A stretch of DNA of 58,215 nucleotides, taken from Syntrophobacterales bacterium. Lineage in GTDB: Bacteria > Desulfobacterota > Desulfobaccia > Desulfobaccales > 0-14-0-80-60-11. The DNA lies in contig JAGVAH010000135.1 in the NCBI GenBank assembly GCA_020060385.1, positions 1 to 58,215 of the forward strand, written 5' to 3'. The notes below the pieces were generated by a model. The model searched no databases and was not told the DNA's origin. It was given only the letters and a program-made list of their open reading frames with translations. Positions 33,141 through 42,112 of the stretch are shown here, one piece after another. Each line of letters opens with the position of its first letter. The stretch's first letter is position 1. The translations under genes and the position numbers were made by a program.

Positions 33141-33497
33141 CTGCGGCCGTGCTCCTTTTGAGGCCCTTTGGGCTGCCCGACGTCCGCGTCGGCCCTTTTT
33201 CCTTACCTTTTTATATATTTATATTGATAAAAAAATCTAATCTGTCAAGTGGCGGTAAGGCCGGGAGGCCGCTTGCGTCCATTAAGCCTGGCTAATCTCT
33301 TGAAGAGCCCTGGAAAGGTTCCCCCGGGACCTAATGCGCCCGTAACCATACCGGCGCCTGCCTCTGCCTAGAGCCACTTATTGACCAACTGGGGCTCTCT
33401 GATTGTCTGGGGAGGTTAATTCTCCCGATAAAAACCCACTGGTGGCCTCCCAAAATGCGTGGACGCCACCAATAATGGAGACAACATCTGGAATAAG
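33141..33497. other. Gene-free 357-base stretch
   Basis: Carries the promoter candidate at 33218-33248. The remainder, up to the end of the radical SAM gene at 33498, shows no gene or clear terminator. Confidence 0.5.
33218..33248 (-). promoter_or_regulatory. Candidate sigma-70 promoter of the ubiquitin-like cassette
   Basis: Minus strand: -35 TTGACA (33243-33248) and -10 TATAAA (33218-33223), spacer 19, or ATATAA at spacer 18. The region is AT-rich and lies 78 bases upstream of ATG 33140, the only promoter-like spot before the seven-gene run. Confidence 0.5.
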
Positions 33498-35090
33498 TCA
33501 GCTTTTTCCTTGTTTCTGCACCCCCAGGCAGCATTGACGTATGAGGTCCCGCAGGTCGAACATGTCTGCTCCTAAAGCGCAGTGGGTCAAATAGCCCAGC
33601 AGACGGCTGGGATTTTTTCTGGCCATGCCCAGGAGTTGTCGCCAATATTGCCAGCGGGTGGAGGAGACGATGCCCAACTGCCAGGAAAACCATAGGAATA
33701 CAGAGAGTTCCCGTAATTGTCGGCGCAACGGCTTCTTCGCCGGCGGCGCTGCAGCCGGGGGGAGGGTTTCTCCCCGGCGCTGGGCCAGCACCGCCCGGGT
33801 GGGCCGCTTGCCTAAAAAAAACCGATAGGTTCGCTCCAGGAAACGCTGCGGTTCATAAATCGTCTCCCAGACCTTCAGGTATTCGGCCACGATTTGCTCC
33901 CGGGGACGGCTGGGAATGAAAAATTGAGGCACCCCGATGCTGTCGAGTTCCGGCGCTTTCTGGATTCTATCTTCCAGGAGACGGCCTTCCCGCTGCAAGC
34001 GGTGCCATAAGCGGGTATGGGGAATCGGTTGCAGGAGATTGAGCATGGATATCGGGATGCTGGCGGCTTCAATTAAGGCAATTATCCGCTCTCCGGCTCC
34101 CGGTTTTTCTCCATCCATCCCCAAAATAAAGCTGCCCATGATGTTCAGGCCATTGGCTCTGATTCTCTGGATGGAATCCTGCATGGACGCCCGGCGATTG
34201 TGATGCTTATGACTGCGGATCAAGGCCTCCTCCTCCGGCGTCTCGATCCCCAGAAAGACTTCCACAAAATTGGCCGCGGTCATCTGGTCGATCAGGGCCA
34301 CATCCTGCCCCAAATCCAAGGTGGCCTGGGTAGTAAAGGTAAAAGGCTCCCCCCGGCCTTTACTCCAGCGGGTCAGTTCCTGGAGGATGGCCCGGACGTG
34401 GGTCTTGCTGGCGATGAAGTTGTCGTCGCAGACAAGAAGATGGCCACGCCAACCCAGGCGAAAAATGGTTTCCAACTCGGCAATAACCTGGCGGGGTTCT
34501 TTATAGCGGGGGCGGCGTCCAAAAAGCTGGACCACGTCGCAGAACTCGCAATCATGGGGACAACCCCGGGAGGTCTGGATGGAGAGCTTGGAGTAATTTC
34601 TCAGATTCAGCAGATCAAACCGGGGAATGGGGGAGGTAGTCAAGTCTGGTCTGGAGTCGCCTTTAAAGACTCCTCCCCGCCGCCCCTGGGCCAAGGCCTC
34701 CAGCAACAGAGGAATGGCATTTTCCCCTTCCCCCAGAACCAGGAAATCGCCCCCCGCCTGCAAAATTTCCTCCGGCAGGGAGGTAACATAGGGACCTCCC
34801 ACCACCACGGTCTTGCCCCGGCCTTTGGCCTCCCGGATGAGGGCCAGCAGGTTTTGTCGCTGAATGATCATGCCGGAGATCATGACCAGGTCTGCCCAAC
34901 CCCACAACTGGTCGGTCATGGCCTCGGCATTCAGATCCACCAGGCGTAATTGCCAGTCCCGGGGCAACAGGGCGGCCACGGTGATCAGGCTGAGAGGAGG
35001 CATTAAGGTTTTGTGACCCATGGCGTGGACTAGCTTGGGGAAGGAGAAAAATGACCGGGGCATGGGAGGATACAGCAATAATACCTTCAT
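33498..35090 (-). CDS. B12-binding-domain radical SAM protein (DUF4070-type)
   Basis: A 530-residue enzyme. Residues 1-140 form a B12-binding-like Rossmann domain (MKVLLLYPPMPRSFF, GGPYVTSLPEEIL, LGEGENAIPLLLEAL). The radical SAM core follows with the cluster motif CPHDCEFC (about 175-182), FVEVFLGIETPEEEAL and NIMGSFILGMDGE. The C-terminal region (helical, LRELSVFLWFSWQLGI) is of the DUF4070 kind. Reaction unknown; relatives act on lipids and small molecules. AGGAG 7 bases before ATG 35090. It stands alone. Confidence 0.8.
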   Translation of the reverse strand: MKVLLLYPPMPRSFFSFPKLVHAMGHKTLMPPLSLITVAALLPRDWQLRLVDLNAEAMTDQLWGWADLVMISGMIIQRQNLLALIREAKGRGKTVVVGGPYVTSLPEEILQAGGDFLVLGEGENAIPLLLEALAQGRRGGVFKGDSRPDLTTSPIPRFDLLNLRNYSKLSIQTSRGCPHDCEFCDVVQLFGRRPRYKEPRQVIAELETIFRLGWRGHLLVCDDNFIASKTHVRAILQELTRWSKGRGEPFTFTTQATLDLGQDVALIDQMTAANFVEVFLGIETPEEEALIRSHKHHNRRASMQDSIQRIRANGLNIMGSFILGMDGEKPGAGERIIALIEAASIPISMLNLLQPIPHTRLWHRLQREGRLLEDRIQKAPELDSIGVPQFFIPSRPREQIVAEYLKVWETIYEPQRFLERTYRFFLGKRPTRAVLAQRRGETLPPAAAPPAKKPLRRQLRELSVFLWFSWQLGIVSSTRWQYWRQLLGMARKNPSRLLGYLTHCALGADMFDLRDLIRQCCLGVQKQGKS

Positions 35091-35404
35091 ATTGCCGCTC
35101 CTGGAAGGTTAGCTGTCATCCCCGCCGCGTCCTTTTTATTTAGAAAATCAGCGAGTTGCCCATATTTCCTCATAGTCCGACTTTCCTCTGGGAGTTCTTT
35201 CTACTAATGGGCTGTGGTCCTGGGGTGTCTTGGCTGCGAAGCTTTGTTCTGTAAACGGCTGTATCTTAGCAGATACCCTTTCCTTCCCTAAGGATTTTTC
35301 AGGAATCCTCCGGCGCGGAAAATATTTTTCTTTTTTATGCTATGATTAACGGCGGCATCCGCCAAACCTGCAAATTCTGGTCAGCTCAAGGAATATGTGA
35401 AGAT
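35091..35404. other. Gene-free 314-base stretch between divergent genes
   Basis: Contains a short palindrome GTATCT-TAGC-AGATAC (35261-35276), a possible operator, and TATGAT about 60 bases before the UbiA gene as a weak -10. No gene seen. Confidence 0.4.
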
Positions 35405-36304
35405 ATGCGCCGCATAGGCTTATATGTGCAACTAGCCCGGGTGCATCAGTATGTGAAGAACGGCTTTGTCTGCCTGCCCCTTCTTTTTGGCTATAAACTT
35501 GGGGATGTGCAGGCCCTGGAGCAGACCGGCCTGGCTTTCCTGGTATTTTGTCTTACAGCCTCCAGCGTCTATGTGATTAATGACCTCTGGGACGTCGAAG
35601 AGGACCGGCAGCACCCGGTAAAGCGCCACCGTCCCCTGGCTGCCGGGGAGTTGCTTCCCGCCCAGGCCGCCCGCTTCATGGTCCTCTTATTGGCGACGGC
35701 AGTTGTTTTGACGGTCGTTTTCCTCCCCATCATCTTTCTGGTGATATTATGCAGCTACCTAGTCCTTAATCTGGCCTACACTTTCCTTCTTAAACACCTG
35801 GCCGTGGTAGACGTGGTCTGCATTGCCATCGGCTTCGTACTTAGAGTCTATGCCGGTGGGGTGACGGCGGGGGTCCCCATCAGCCATTGGATTGTGGCCT
35901 TGACCTTTCTCCTGGCCCTCTTTTTGGCCTTTGGCAAACGGCGGGACGATCTGCTCCAGGCAGATGGCGGTAACAACGCCCGGAAGAGCCTGGACGGCTA
36001 CAACCTGGAGTTCGTGGGCCTCGCCATGGGCGTGATGGCGGCGGTGATCATCGTCGCCTATCTCCTCTATACCCTGTCCCCCGGCACCATGGCCAAACAC
36101 GGCAGCGACCAGCTCTACCTCAGCGCTTTCTGGGTCATCCTCGGCCTGTTGCGCTATTTTCAGATCACCGTGGTGGAAGAGCGTTCCGGCTCCCCCACGA
36201 AGATCCTTATCCAAGATGCTTTTCTCCAGGTCACCATCATCCTCTGGTTCCTCTCTTTTTTCCTGTTACACTATTTTGCAATCAGGGCCGAAGGGGGCGT
36301 TTGA
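35405..36304 (+). CDS. UbiA-family decaprenyl-phosphate phosphoribosyltransferase-like enzyme
   Basis: A 299-residue polytopic prenyltransferase. Catalytic Asp motif VINDLWDVEEDRQHPVKRHRPLAAGEL matches DPPR synthase (Rv3806c type), which joins polyprenyl phosphate to phosphoribosyl pyrophosphate. A second motif region is near GKRRDDLLQADGG. ATG 35405 is chosen over 35342 because the family fold starts there. The stop is 5 bases before the DprE1-like gene, and a DprE2-like gene follows, giving the full route to polyprenyl-phospho-arabinose. Confidence 0.8.
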   Translation: MRRIGLYVQLARVHQYVKNGFVCLPLLFGYKLGDVQALEQTGLAFLVFCLTASSVYVINDLWDVEEDRQHPVKRHRPLAAGELLPAQAARFMVLLLATAVVLTVVFLPIIFLVILCSYLVLNLAYTFLLKHLAVVDVVCIAIGFVLRVYAGGVTAGVPISHWIVALTFLLALFLAFGKRRDDLLQADGGNNARKSLDGYNLEFVGLAMGVMAAVIIVAYLLYTLSPGTMAKHGSDQLYLSAFWVILGLLRYFQITVVEERSGSPTKILIQDAFLQVTIILWFLSFFLLHYFAIRAEGGV

Positions 36305-36308
36305 CGGC

Positions 36309-37607
36309 ATGAAGCTGAGCGGCTGGGGTAGATACCCGGTGATTGACAGCCAGACGCAATCCTTTGCCAGCCTGGCCGAGCTCCACCGTTGTCTGGCGGT
36401 TGCCGGCGACCTCATCGTCCATGCCATGGGCAGAAGTTATGGGGACAGCGCCCTCCACGACCGGGTGCTTCTTTCACGGCGTTTCAACAAGATCCTGGAC
36501 TTCGAACCCCAGACCGGCACGGTCACCTGTGAGGCTGGCGTCACCCTGGCGGATCTCCTGGAGGCCTTCCTGCCCCGGGGCTGGTTGTTGCCGGTAATCC
36601 CCGGCACCAAGTTCATTAGTGTGGGGGGGGCCATCGCCAGCGACATCCACGGCAAGAACCACCACCGGGAGGGATGTTTCAGTGAGTGCCTCCAGGCCCT
36701 GGACCTGCTCCTCCCCAATGGTGAAATGAAGCGGATGAGCCGTAAAGAGAATCGCCACCTGTTTCAGGCGACCTGCGGCGGCATGGGGCTCACCGGGATC
36801 ATCACCACGGCCGCGTTGCGCCTGCGGCCCATACGGAGCGCCTGCATCAGGGAAACCCGGCAGCGTTGCGCCAACCTGCAGGAGGTTTTCCAATTGTTCG
36901 AGGCCAACCCGGAGCCCACCTATTCCGTGGCTTGGATCGACTGCCTCTCCTCCGGAGAGCGCCTGGGCCGCTCCATCTTGATGTTGGGGGAGCATGCCGA
37001 GTCGGGGCCCCTGCGCCTCCCCCCCCCCCGATCCCTGGGCATTCCCCTGGAGTTGCCCTCCTTCGTCTTAAATAAACATTCTGTCGCCCTCTTCAACCAC
37101 CTCTACTACCACGGCAAACCCGATTTGGTGGCGGGACGCCTCACCCCTTTGGAGGACTTTTTCTTCCCCTTGGACCGGATTGGCCACTGGAACCGGATGT
37201 ACGGGCGTCGCGGCTTTACTCAGTACCAACTGGTGCTGCCCCAGGAATCGAGCCTGGCGGGCATAACCGAGATTTTGCAGCGCACCAGCGCCTCGGGCCT
37301 CGGTTCCTTCTTGGGGGTGCTCAAGCTTTTTGGCCCGGCTAACGACAACCTTCTCTCCTTTCCCATGCGGGGATATACACTGGCCATCGACTTTAAAATC
37401 GAGAAAAGACTCTTTCCCTTTTTGGAAGAATTGGACCGGGTGGTCCTGGACCACGGCGGGCGTCTCTACCTCACCAAGGACGTGCGCATGTCCAGGGAGA
37501 CTTTCTGTCAAAGCTATCCCCGCTGGGAGGAATTCGCGGCTCTCCGGGAACGCTTAGGTTTGCAGGAGAAATTCAATTCCCGGCAGTCCCGCCGCTTGGG
37601 AGTGTGA
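36309..37607 (+). CDS. DprE1-like FAD-dependent polyprenylphosphoryl-ribose oxidase
   Basis: A 432-residue VAO/PCMH-type flavoprotein: HAMGRSYGDSALHD, PGTKFISVGGAIASDIHGKNHHREGCF (FAD-binding), FLGVLKLFGPANDNLLSFPMRGYTLAIDF and the C-terminal YLTKDVRMSRETF, all as in DprE1. It oxidises the C2 hydroxyl of polyprenyl-phospho-ribose. At the place of mycobacterial Cys387 (GWNICVDF) it has Ala (GYTLAIDF). It starts 5 bases after the UbiA-like stop. Confidence 0.85.
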   Translation: MKLSGWGRYPVIDSQTQSFASLAELHRCLAVAGDLIVHAMGRSYGDSALHDRVLLSRRFNKILDFEPQTGTVTCEAGVTLADLLEAFLPRGWLLPVIPGTKFISVGGAIASDIHGKNHHREGCFSECLQALDLLLPNGEMKRMSRKENRHLFQATCGGMGLTGIITTAALRLRPIRSACIRETRQRCANLQEVFQLFEANPEPTYSVAWIDCLSSGERLGRSILMLGEHAESGPLRLPPPRSLGIPLELPSFVLNKHSVALFNHLYYHGKPDLVAGRLTPLEDFFFPLDRIGHWNRMYGRRGFTQYQLVLPQESSLAGITEILQRTSASGLGSFLGVLKLFGPANDNLLSFPMRGYTLAIDFKIEKRLFPFLEELDRVVLDHGGRLYLTKDVRMSRETFCQSYPRWEEFAALRERLGLQEKFNSRQSRRLGV

Positions 37608-37608
37608 T

Positions 37609-38340
37609 ATGCATGTGCTCATTTTGGGGGCCAATTCCGACATGGCCCAGGCCCTGGCCCGCAAGTTCGCCCAGGCGGAGCGGGCCCATCTGACCCTGGC
37701 CTCCCGGGACCTGGAGCTTTTGGCAAAACAGGCCCGGGATCTGGAGATTCGCTTCCAGATCAAGGCCCGGCCACTCTACTTCGATGCCACCGACTTTCCC
37801 TCCCACGCCGGTTTTTACCACAGCCTCGCCCCCAAGCCGGACCTGGTTATCTTGGCCTTTGGCTATCTGGGAGACCAGAAGCGGGCCCAGGAGGACTTCG
37901 GAGAGGCCCGCCGGATCATCTCCATCAACTTTACGGGGGCAGTAAGTATCCTGGAAATCATCGCCCAGGACTTTGAAGTCCGGGGTCATGGCGGTATCAT
38001 CGGCATCAGTTCCGTGGCCGGTGAACGGGGGCGCCAGAGCAACTATATCTATGGGGCCGCCAAAGGAGCCCTTTCCCTGTACCTGGGGGGGCTGCGCAAC
38101 CGTCTCCACCCCCGGGGGGTGCGGGTGTTGACGGTGCTGCCGGGGTTCGTGGCCACCAAGATGACAGAACACCTGGACCTCCCCGAAAAGCTCCTGGCCA
38201 CTCCCGCAGAGGTGGCCGAGGACGTTTACCGGGCTTATACCAGAGGCAAGGAGAAGGTTTATACCAAGGGTTTGTGGAAGTGGATCATGTGGATTATCAA
38301 GGCCATACCGGAGAAGTTGTTCAAAAGGCTGAAATTATAA
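37609..38340 (+). CDS. DprE2-like short-chain dehydrogenase
   Basis: A 243-residue SDR: nucleotide loop LILGANSDMAQALARKFA, catalytic Ser in GISSVAGERGRQSNYIYGAAKGAL with YxxxK. The C-terminal GLWKWIMWIIKAIPEKLFKRLKL resembles DprE2. Reduces the keto intermediate made by the oxidase to the arabinose form. ATG follows the DprE1-like stop by 1 base. An amphipathic C-terminus suggests membrane contact. Confidence 0.85.
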   Translation: MHVLILGANSDMAQALARKFAQAERAHLTLASRDLELLAKQARDLEIRFQIKARPLYFDATDFPSHAGFYHSLAPKPDLVILAFGYLGDQKRAQEDFGEARRIISINFTGAVSILEIIAQDFEVRGHGGIIGISSVAGERGRQSNYIYGAAKGALSLYLGGLRNRLHPRGVRVLTVLPGFVATKMTEHLDLPEKLLATPAEVAEDVYRAYTRGKEKVYTKGLWKWIMWIIKAIPEKLFKRLKL

Positions 38341-38354
38341 AATGTTCAAAAACA

Positions 38355-38384
38355 CCGGCGGGTTTCCACTCCGATCCCCGCCGG
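38355..38384. terminator. Hairpin between convergent genes
   Basis: CCGGCGGG (38355-38362) with CCCGCCGG (38377-38384), loop about 14 bases. It lies 15 bases after the DprE2-like stop and before the oppositely oriented SGNH gene. No strong T tract. Confidence 0.5.
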
Positions 38385-38420
38385 GCCGTTAGAAGTTTCC
38401 CCTTACCCCCTCCGGGAGGA

Positions 38421-39599
38421 TCAGTTGGTCCAGGAGAGAGCCGACACCGCCCGTCTCAGACCGGCATTCTTTGCTGGGATGCAGTTAACTTTTCCTTTGA
38501 TTTTTTTATAGACAATGTTTGCTAGTATCTTATTACCTTCGGCATTCAAGTGGTTAGTTGTGTCGGTAAAAAATTCATTAAGATTTCTCTCCCCAATCAT
38601 CTGCAGCATATCTTCCCCGACATTTAATGGTTCCACACCATCTTTGTTTAATAAATTTATTATATTTTGGAAAATCCATTTTTGATGTTTCTTATAATAT
38701 TGTAAATCATCGTATGTGGGTAATATAACTACGATTGGTATTCTGCCTTCGTGTATGGCATCCTTATAAAATTTGATGAGTATCTTATTAGTAACTTGCA
38801 AAGAACCCGATTTATGATTCATTTGATAAAAATCACTATAGCTCGGCTTTCCAGCAATTTTGGCAAGAATATAAAAATGTGTGGCGCATTTTAGAACTGA
38901 CAGGATATAGGGAAACTCCAGACAATTTAAATGGCCGAAATCTTCCAAGAAAAAATATTCATGCTTTAAATATCTCTCGGGCTCTTTAACCAGCAACATA
39001 TATTCATTTTTAGAAATATTGGGCACGGGAATTAATTTCAGGTCCCCATCGCTGTTAAGAATAAATCTCGGCTTAAGGGCATAACGATGATTGGGATAAA
39101 GAAGATTCCTAAATTGGTTGACGTTTCTAAAAATATTTTCTGTCAGAAAGCCCATTATGACCACCTTAGATTTATCCTGGGTATTTAACTTAAACCGTAA
39201 GAATGCCTGGTCAGTGCCATAACCCCCTCCACCATAATTAGCCACCCGGCATCCCAGTAATAATGAGAGCACATTGGACCAGGCCTGTTCATTGTCAACT
39301 TCTGCGGCCCACGTAAAAGAATCTCCATACAACGAAACGCAGGCTGGAAAACGGAGGGGATCGGGGAAGGCCGGAATAATTCGTGAGCCGGTTTCATCCA
39401 CATCGCCTTTAGGGACCCAACCTAATACCGGGTGCCGGTTGGTCAAATAATTTTCAAAGTCATCAAAGGTTTCCTGTGCCTTATATAAGACACCTTTGTT
39501 TTCCAAGTATTTCCCTAAATAATAAGATATGCCTTCGAGGCAGCAAAAATTAATTAAAATAATTATTGAGTAGCAAAAAACTTTTTTTGCTTTATCCAT
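38421..39599 (-). CDS. Membrane-anchored SGNH-type hydrolase-like protein
   Basis: A 392-residue protein with an N-terminal membrane segment (VFCYSIIILINFCCLEGISYYLG). The GDSF-like block SLYGDSFTWAAEVDNEQAWSNVL and the distal NHLNAEGNKILA (Asp/His pair) fit SGNH hydrolases, often O-acyl esterases or transferases acting on polysaccharides. The gene is distinctly AT-rich relative to the DprE genes, suggesting separate origin. ATG 39599 is preferred over TTG 39608. Confidence 0.65.
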   Translation of the reverse strand: MDKAKKVFCYSIIILINFCCLEGISYYLGKYLENKGVLYKAQETFDDFENYLTNRHPVLGWVPKGDVDETGSRIIPAFPDPLRFPACVSLYGDSFTWAAEVDNEQAWSNVLSLLLGCRVANYGGGGYGTDQAFLRFKLNTQDKSKVVIMGFLTENIFRNVNQFRNLLYPNHRYALKPRFILNSDGDLKLIPVPNISKNEYMLLVKEPERYLKHEYFFLEDFGHLNCLEFPYILSVLKCATHFYILAKIAGKPSYSDFYQMNHKSGSLQVTNKILIKFYKDAIHEGRIPIVVILPTYDDLQYYKKHQKWIFQNIINLLNKDGVEPLNVGEDMLQMIGERNLNEFFTDTTNHLNAEGNKILANIVYKKIKGKVNCIPAKNAGLRRAVSALSWTN

Positions 39600-39714
39600 T
39601 CTGCCCAATCCGTCTGCTAATGGAATGGAATAGATTATCGTCGCTACTGCAACTGCATGGTCCTAATAATATTATAATAAATATCGCCATCATTATCATT
39701 TGGAATATTACGAG

Positions 39715-40638
39715 CTACCCAGGGAAGCCTCTCCAAAAATCCCGGTGCAGGCTCAGGCCCGCTTTCAGGGCCAGGGGCAGGAGCCTTTCCTTGGAGCCCA
39801 ACTGGTAGCCCGCGAGTTTGATGAGCAGACGCAGCATGAGTTGGGGAAGCAAATGGGTCTTCCCGGAACTGCTCAAAAAACGCCGGCCTTCCTGGAATAA
39901 CCGCAAACCTTCCCTCCCCGCGGCCCCGAAGTTATCAACAATCCAAGGTGCTTGGCTGCCGAAAAAGACTCCCACATCGAAATATCGCCTAAATTCCTCC
40001 ACCAGGGAATAATTATGGGAGTGAACCACCTGGGCCTCGGCGGCATAGTAAATGGCGTAACCGGCTTCTATCATTTTGGCCGCGACATATTGATCCTCGC
40101 ACATGATTACGGGCGGAAACCCGCCTACCGCATCTAGGGCCGCAGCGCGGTAGACCGCGCAGACATTGGAGCAAAAAACCGTTTTCAGACCCAGGTGAAC
40201 CCGATCCGCCTGCATCTTTAATAGGGAGGTGGCAGGATAATTGAAGCGGCGGTTCCATGCTTCCAGGGGATGGGCGTCCGGCCGGGGCAATTGCCGGGCG
40301 TACGCCAGCCCGATATCTTGCCTCTCTGCCAGGGGTTTCACCAAATTCTCCAGGAGGTGGGCATGGGCCGGGATGGCGTCCTGGGTCATGAAGAGGTAGT
40401 AGTCCCCTTGGACCAAATGGCGGCCTAATTCCCGGGTGGCTCCATGGTTGAACTCCTCGGCCTGGATCTGGTGGACTTGGGCCCCGGAGGCCAGGGCCTG
40501 GGGAACGGTATCATCCACCGAGCCGGAATCAATGACCAGCAAGGTCTGGGGGGGCAGGCTTTGACCCCGGAGCCCCGCCAGCACCTTGAGAAAAGTCTCT
40601 CCCCCATTAAGGGTGGGGATAATTACCGCCAGATGCAT
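39715..40638 (-). CDS. Family 2 glycosyltransferase (rhamnosyltransferase-like)
   Basis: A 307-residue GT-A fold enzyme: HLAVIIPTLNGGETFLKVL, VIDSGSVDDTV, TQDAIP in the DxD position, then VGGFPPVIMCEDQYVAAKM. The layout is that of rhamnosyl-type GT2 enzymes of O-antigen clusters. Cytoplasmic or membrane-associated. Upstream (right) is the O-antigen ligase-like gene on the same strand. Confidence 0.8.
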   Translation of the reverse strand: MHLAVIIPTLNGGETFLKVLAGLRGQSLPPQTLLVIDSGSVDDTVPQALASGAQVHQIQAEEFNHGATRELGRHLVQGDYYLFMTQDAIPAHAHLLENLVKPLAERQDIGLAYARQLPRPDAHPLEAWNRRFNYPATSLLKMQADRVHLGLKTVFCSNVCAVYRAAALDAVGGFPPVIMCEDQYVAAKMIEAGYAIYYAAEAQVVHSHNYSLVEEFRRYFDVGVFFGSQAPWIVDNFGAAGREGLRLFQEGRRFLSSSGKTHLLPQLMLRLLIKLAGYQLGSKERLLPLALKAGLSLHRDFWRGFPG

Positions 40639-40727
40639 GTCTCATCCTCTGCACTCCGGGTTGGCAGATCTAGACGGGGCGGCGGCAACTGTGGTGCCCG
40701 CCCCCGGTCACTCTGGCCCGGATAAGT

Positions 40728-42083
40728 CTAGCGGCTGAGCATCATTCCCAGGGCCGCGCCCCCGGCGATCACCACGCCGAACAGTAGAAACCTAGCTGCA
40801 AAGGCTTTGCTATCCCTGGGCGGGGGGGCGGAACTGCCGGTGTAGGGGGCCGCCAATCCCAGGAGGATGTGAAAAAACCAGCTGACCTGGGGATGAAATA
40901 GGCCGTCGAACACCTGCAGATGCAGGATTTCCCCCACCAGGGGCAAAAGGAGGGCCAAGGGAGGAAAGACCGCCCCGGCAGGGGCCTGCAAAGCCCGGCC
41001 CGTTAATCGACCCAGGATAACCAGGACCACGCCGCTGTATAGCAAAATAAAGGGAAGCCCCAGGTCAGCCATGAAGGTCAGGAAGTTGTTCTCGGAAGTT
41101 TTGAGTTTCCTTGTCCAGGCGGAAAAATCCTCTTTGGTCAGATAGGGATATTTAATCTCATAGTCCCGGAGATATCCCTCCCGGGAGGCCCATAAGCCGA
41201 TACCGAACCAGGGATGCTCCCGGGCCAGATGCCAGGAAAACCTCACATTCTCCAGGCGGTAGGCCACCGACTCATGGTATTTATTTTTTTCGGCCATGAT
41301 GGGCCGGAGCAGATGCCCGGCGGTGGCGGAGACCAAAAAGAGTAAAAACAAGATGATCCCCAACTGTCTGCCGGTCCAGGGGCGGAAGCAGGCCGCCAAC
41401 AGGCCCAGCGCCGGGGGGATAACCAGGGCTGACCCCATGCCAAGATTTTTTCCCGTCAGCAAAAGGATCAGATAACCAACGCCCAGCAGGGCTATGCCCA
41501 GCCCCATCTGCAGGCGCACCGGGCTTAAGACCAGGGCCAGGGGGACAAAAGAGAAGAGGATGAGGCGGCTCCCCACTGGATGGTAATGTTCGTCAAGGAA
41601 ATGGAAAACACTGCCTGTGGTCCAGATCCCCGCACTGCACAACAGTAGGATGATGACCAGCAGTCCCAGGCTGAACCACAAGAAGCAGCGTTGTCGCTCG
41701 GGCGTCCGCAGAAGCAGCCGGGCGCTCCAGTATCCTCCCAGCCCCGCAGATATGATGACAAAGGCCCGGGCTAAGGAAGAGGCTTTCTCCGGACTGCGCA
41801 AGCTGCTGACCAGGACCAAAATAAAGAGGGTGAGGGAAATGAGAACCGGGGGAGATTTCCAGTTTACCGATCTAGGCCTTTGGGAGACTAACACGATCAA
41901 GAGGATTAGGGCGCACCAGAGGCCGGAAAAGACCTTGGCTCGCTCTCCGGGAATGATATTCAGCGTAGGTTGCATCAAGGCCAGGTGCAAGGAAGTGGCC
42001 AGGAATAGAAGCCAGGCCAGCTTTTCCCCCCGGGAAGTGGTGGCCGTAGGTTCGGCATGGCCTTGATTAACAGGGTCCGGCAT
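40728..42083 (-). CDS. O-antigen ligase-like (WaaL/RfaL) membrane protein
   Basis: A 451-residue protein with about 11-12 hydrophobic segments and one large periplasmic loop containing ENVRFSWHLAREHPWFGIGLW and ENNFLTFMADLGLPFILLY, the signature region of Wzy_C/O-antigen ligases. It probably transfers an undecaprenyl-linked glycan to lipid A core or a similar acceptor; a polymerase role cannot be excluded. Lies 29 bases downstream of the sugar-phosphate transferase. Confidence 0.8.
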   Translation of the reverse strand: MPDPVNQGHAEPTATTSRGEKLAWLLFLATSLHLALMQPTLNIIPGERAKVFSGLWCALILLIVLVSQRPRSVNWKSPPVLISLTLFILVLVSSLRSPEKASSLARAFVIISAGLGGYWSARLLLRTPERQRCFLWFSLGLLVIILLLCSAGIWTTGSVFHFLDEHYHPVGSRLILFSFVPLALVLSPVRLQMGLGIALLGVGYLILLLTGKNLGMGSALVIPPALGLLAACFRPWTGRQLGIILFLLFLVSATAGHLLRPIMAEKNKYHESVAYRLENVRFSWHLAREHPWFGIGLWASREGYLRDYEIKYPYLTKEDFSAWTRKLKTSENNFLTFMADLGLPFILLYSGVVLVILGRLTGRALQAPAGAVFPPLALLLPLVGEILHLQVFDGLFHPQVSWFFHILLGLAAPYTGSSAPPPRDSKAFAARFLLFGVVIAGGAALGMMLSR

Positions 42084-42112
42084 TGAGGTCAGGTATTCCC
42101 AAGGGGGGCAGC

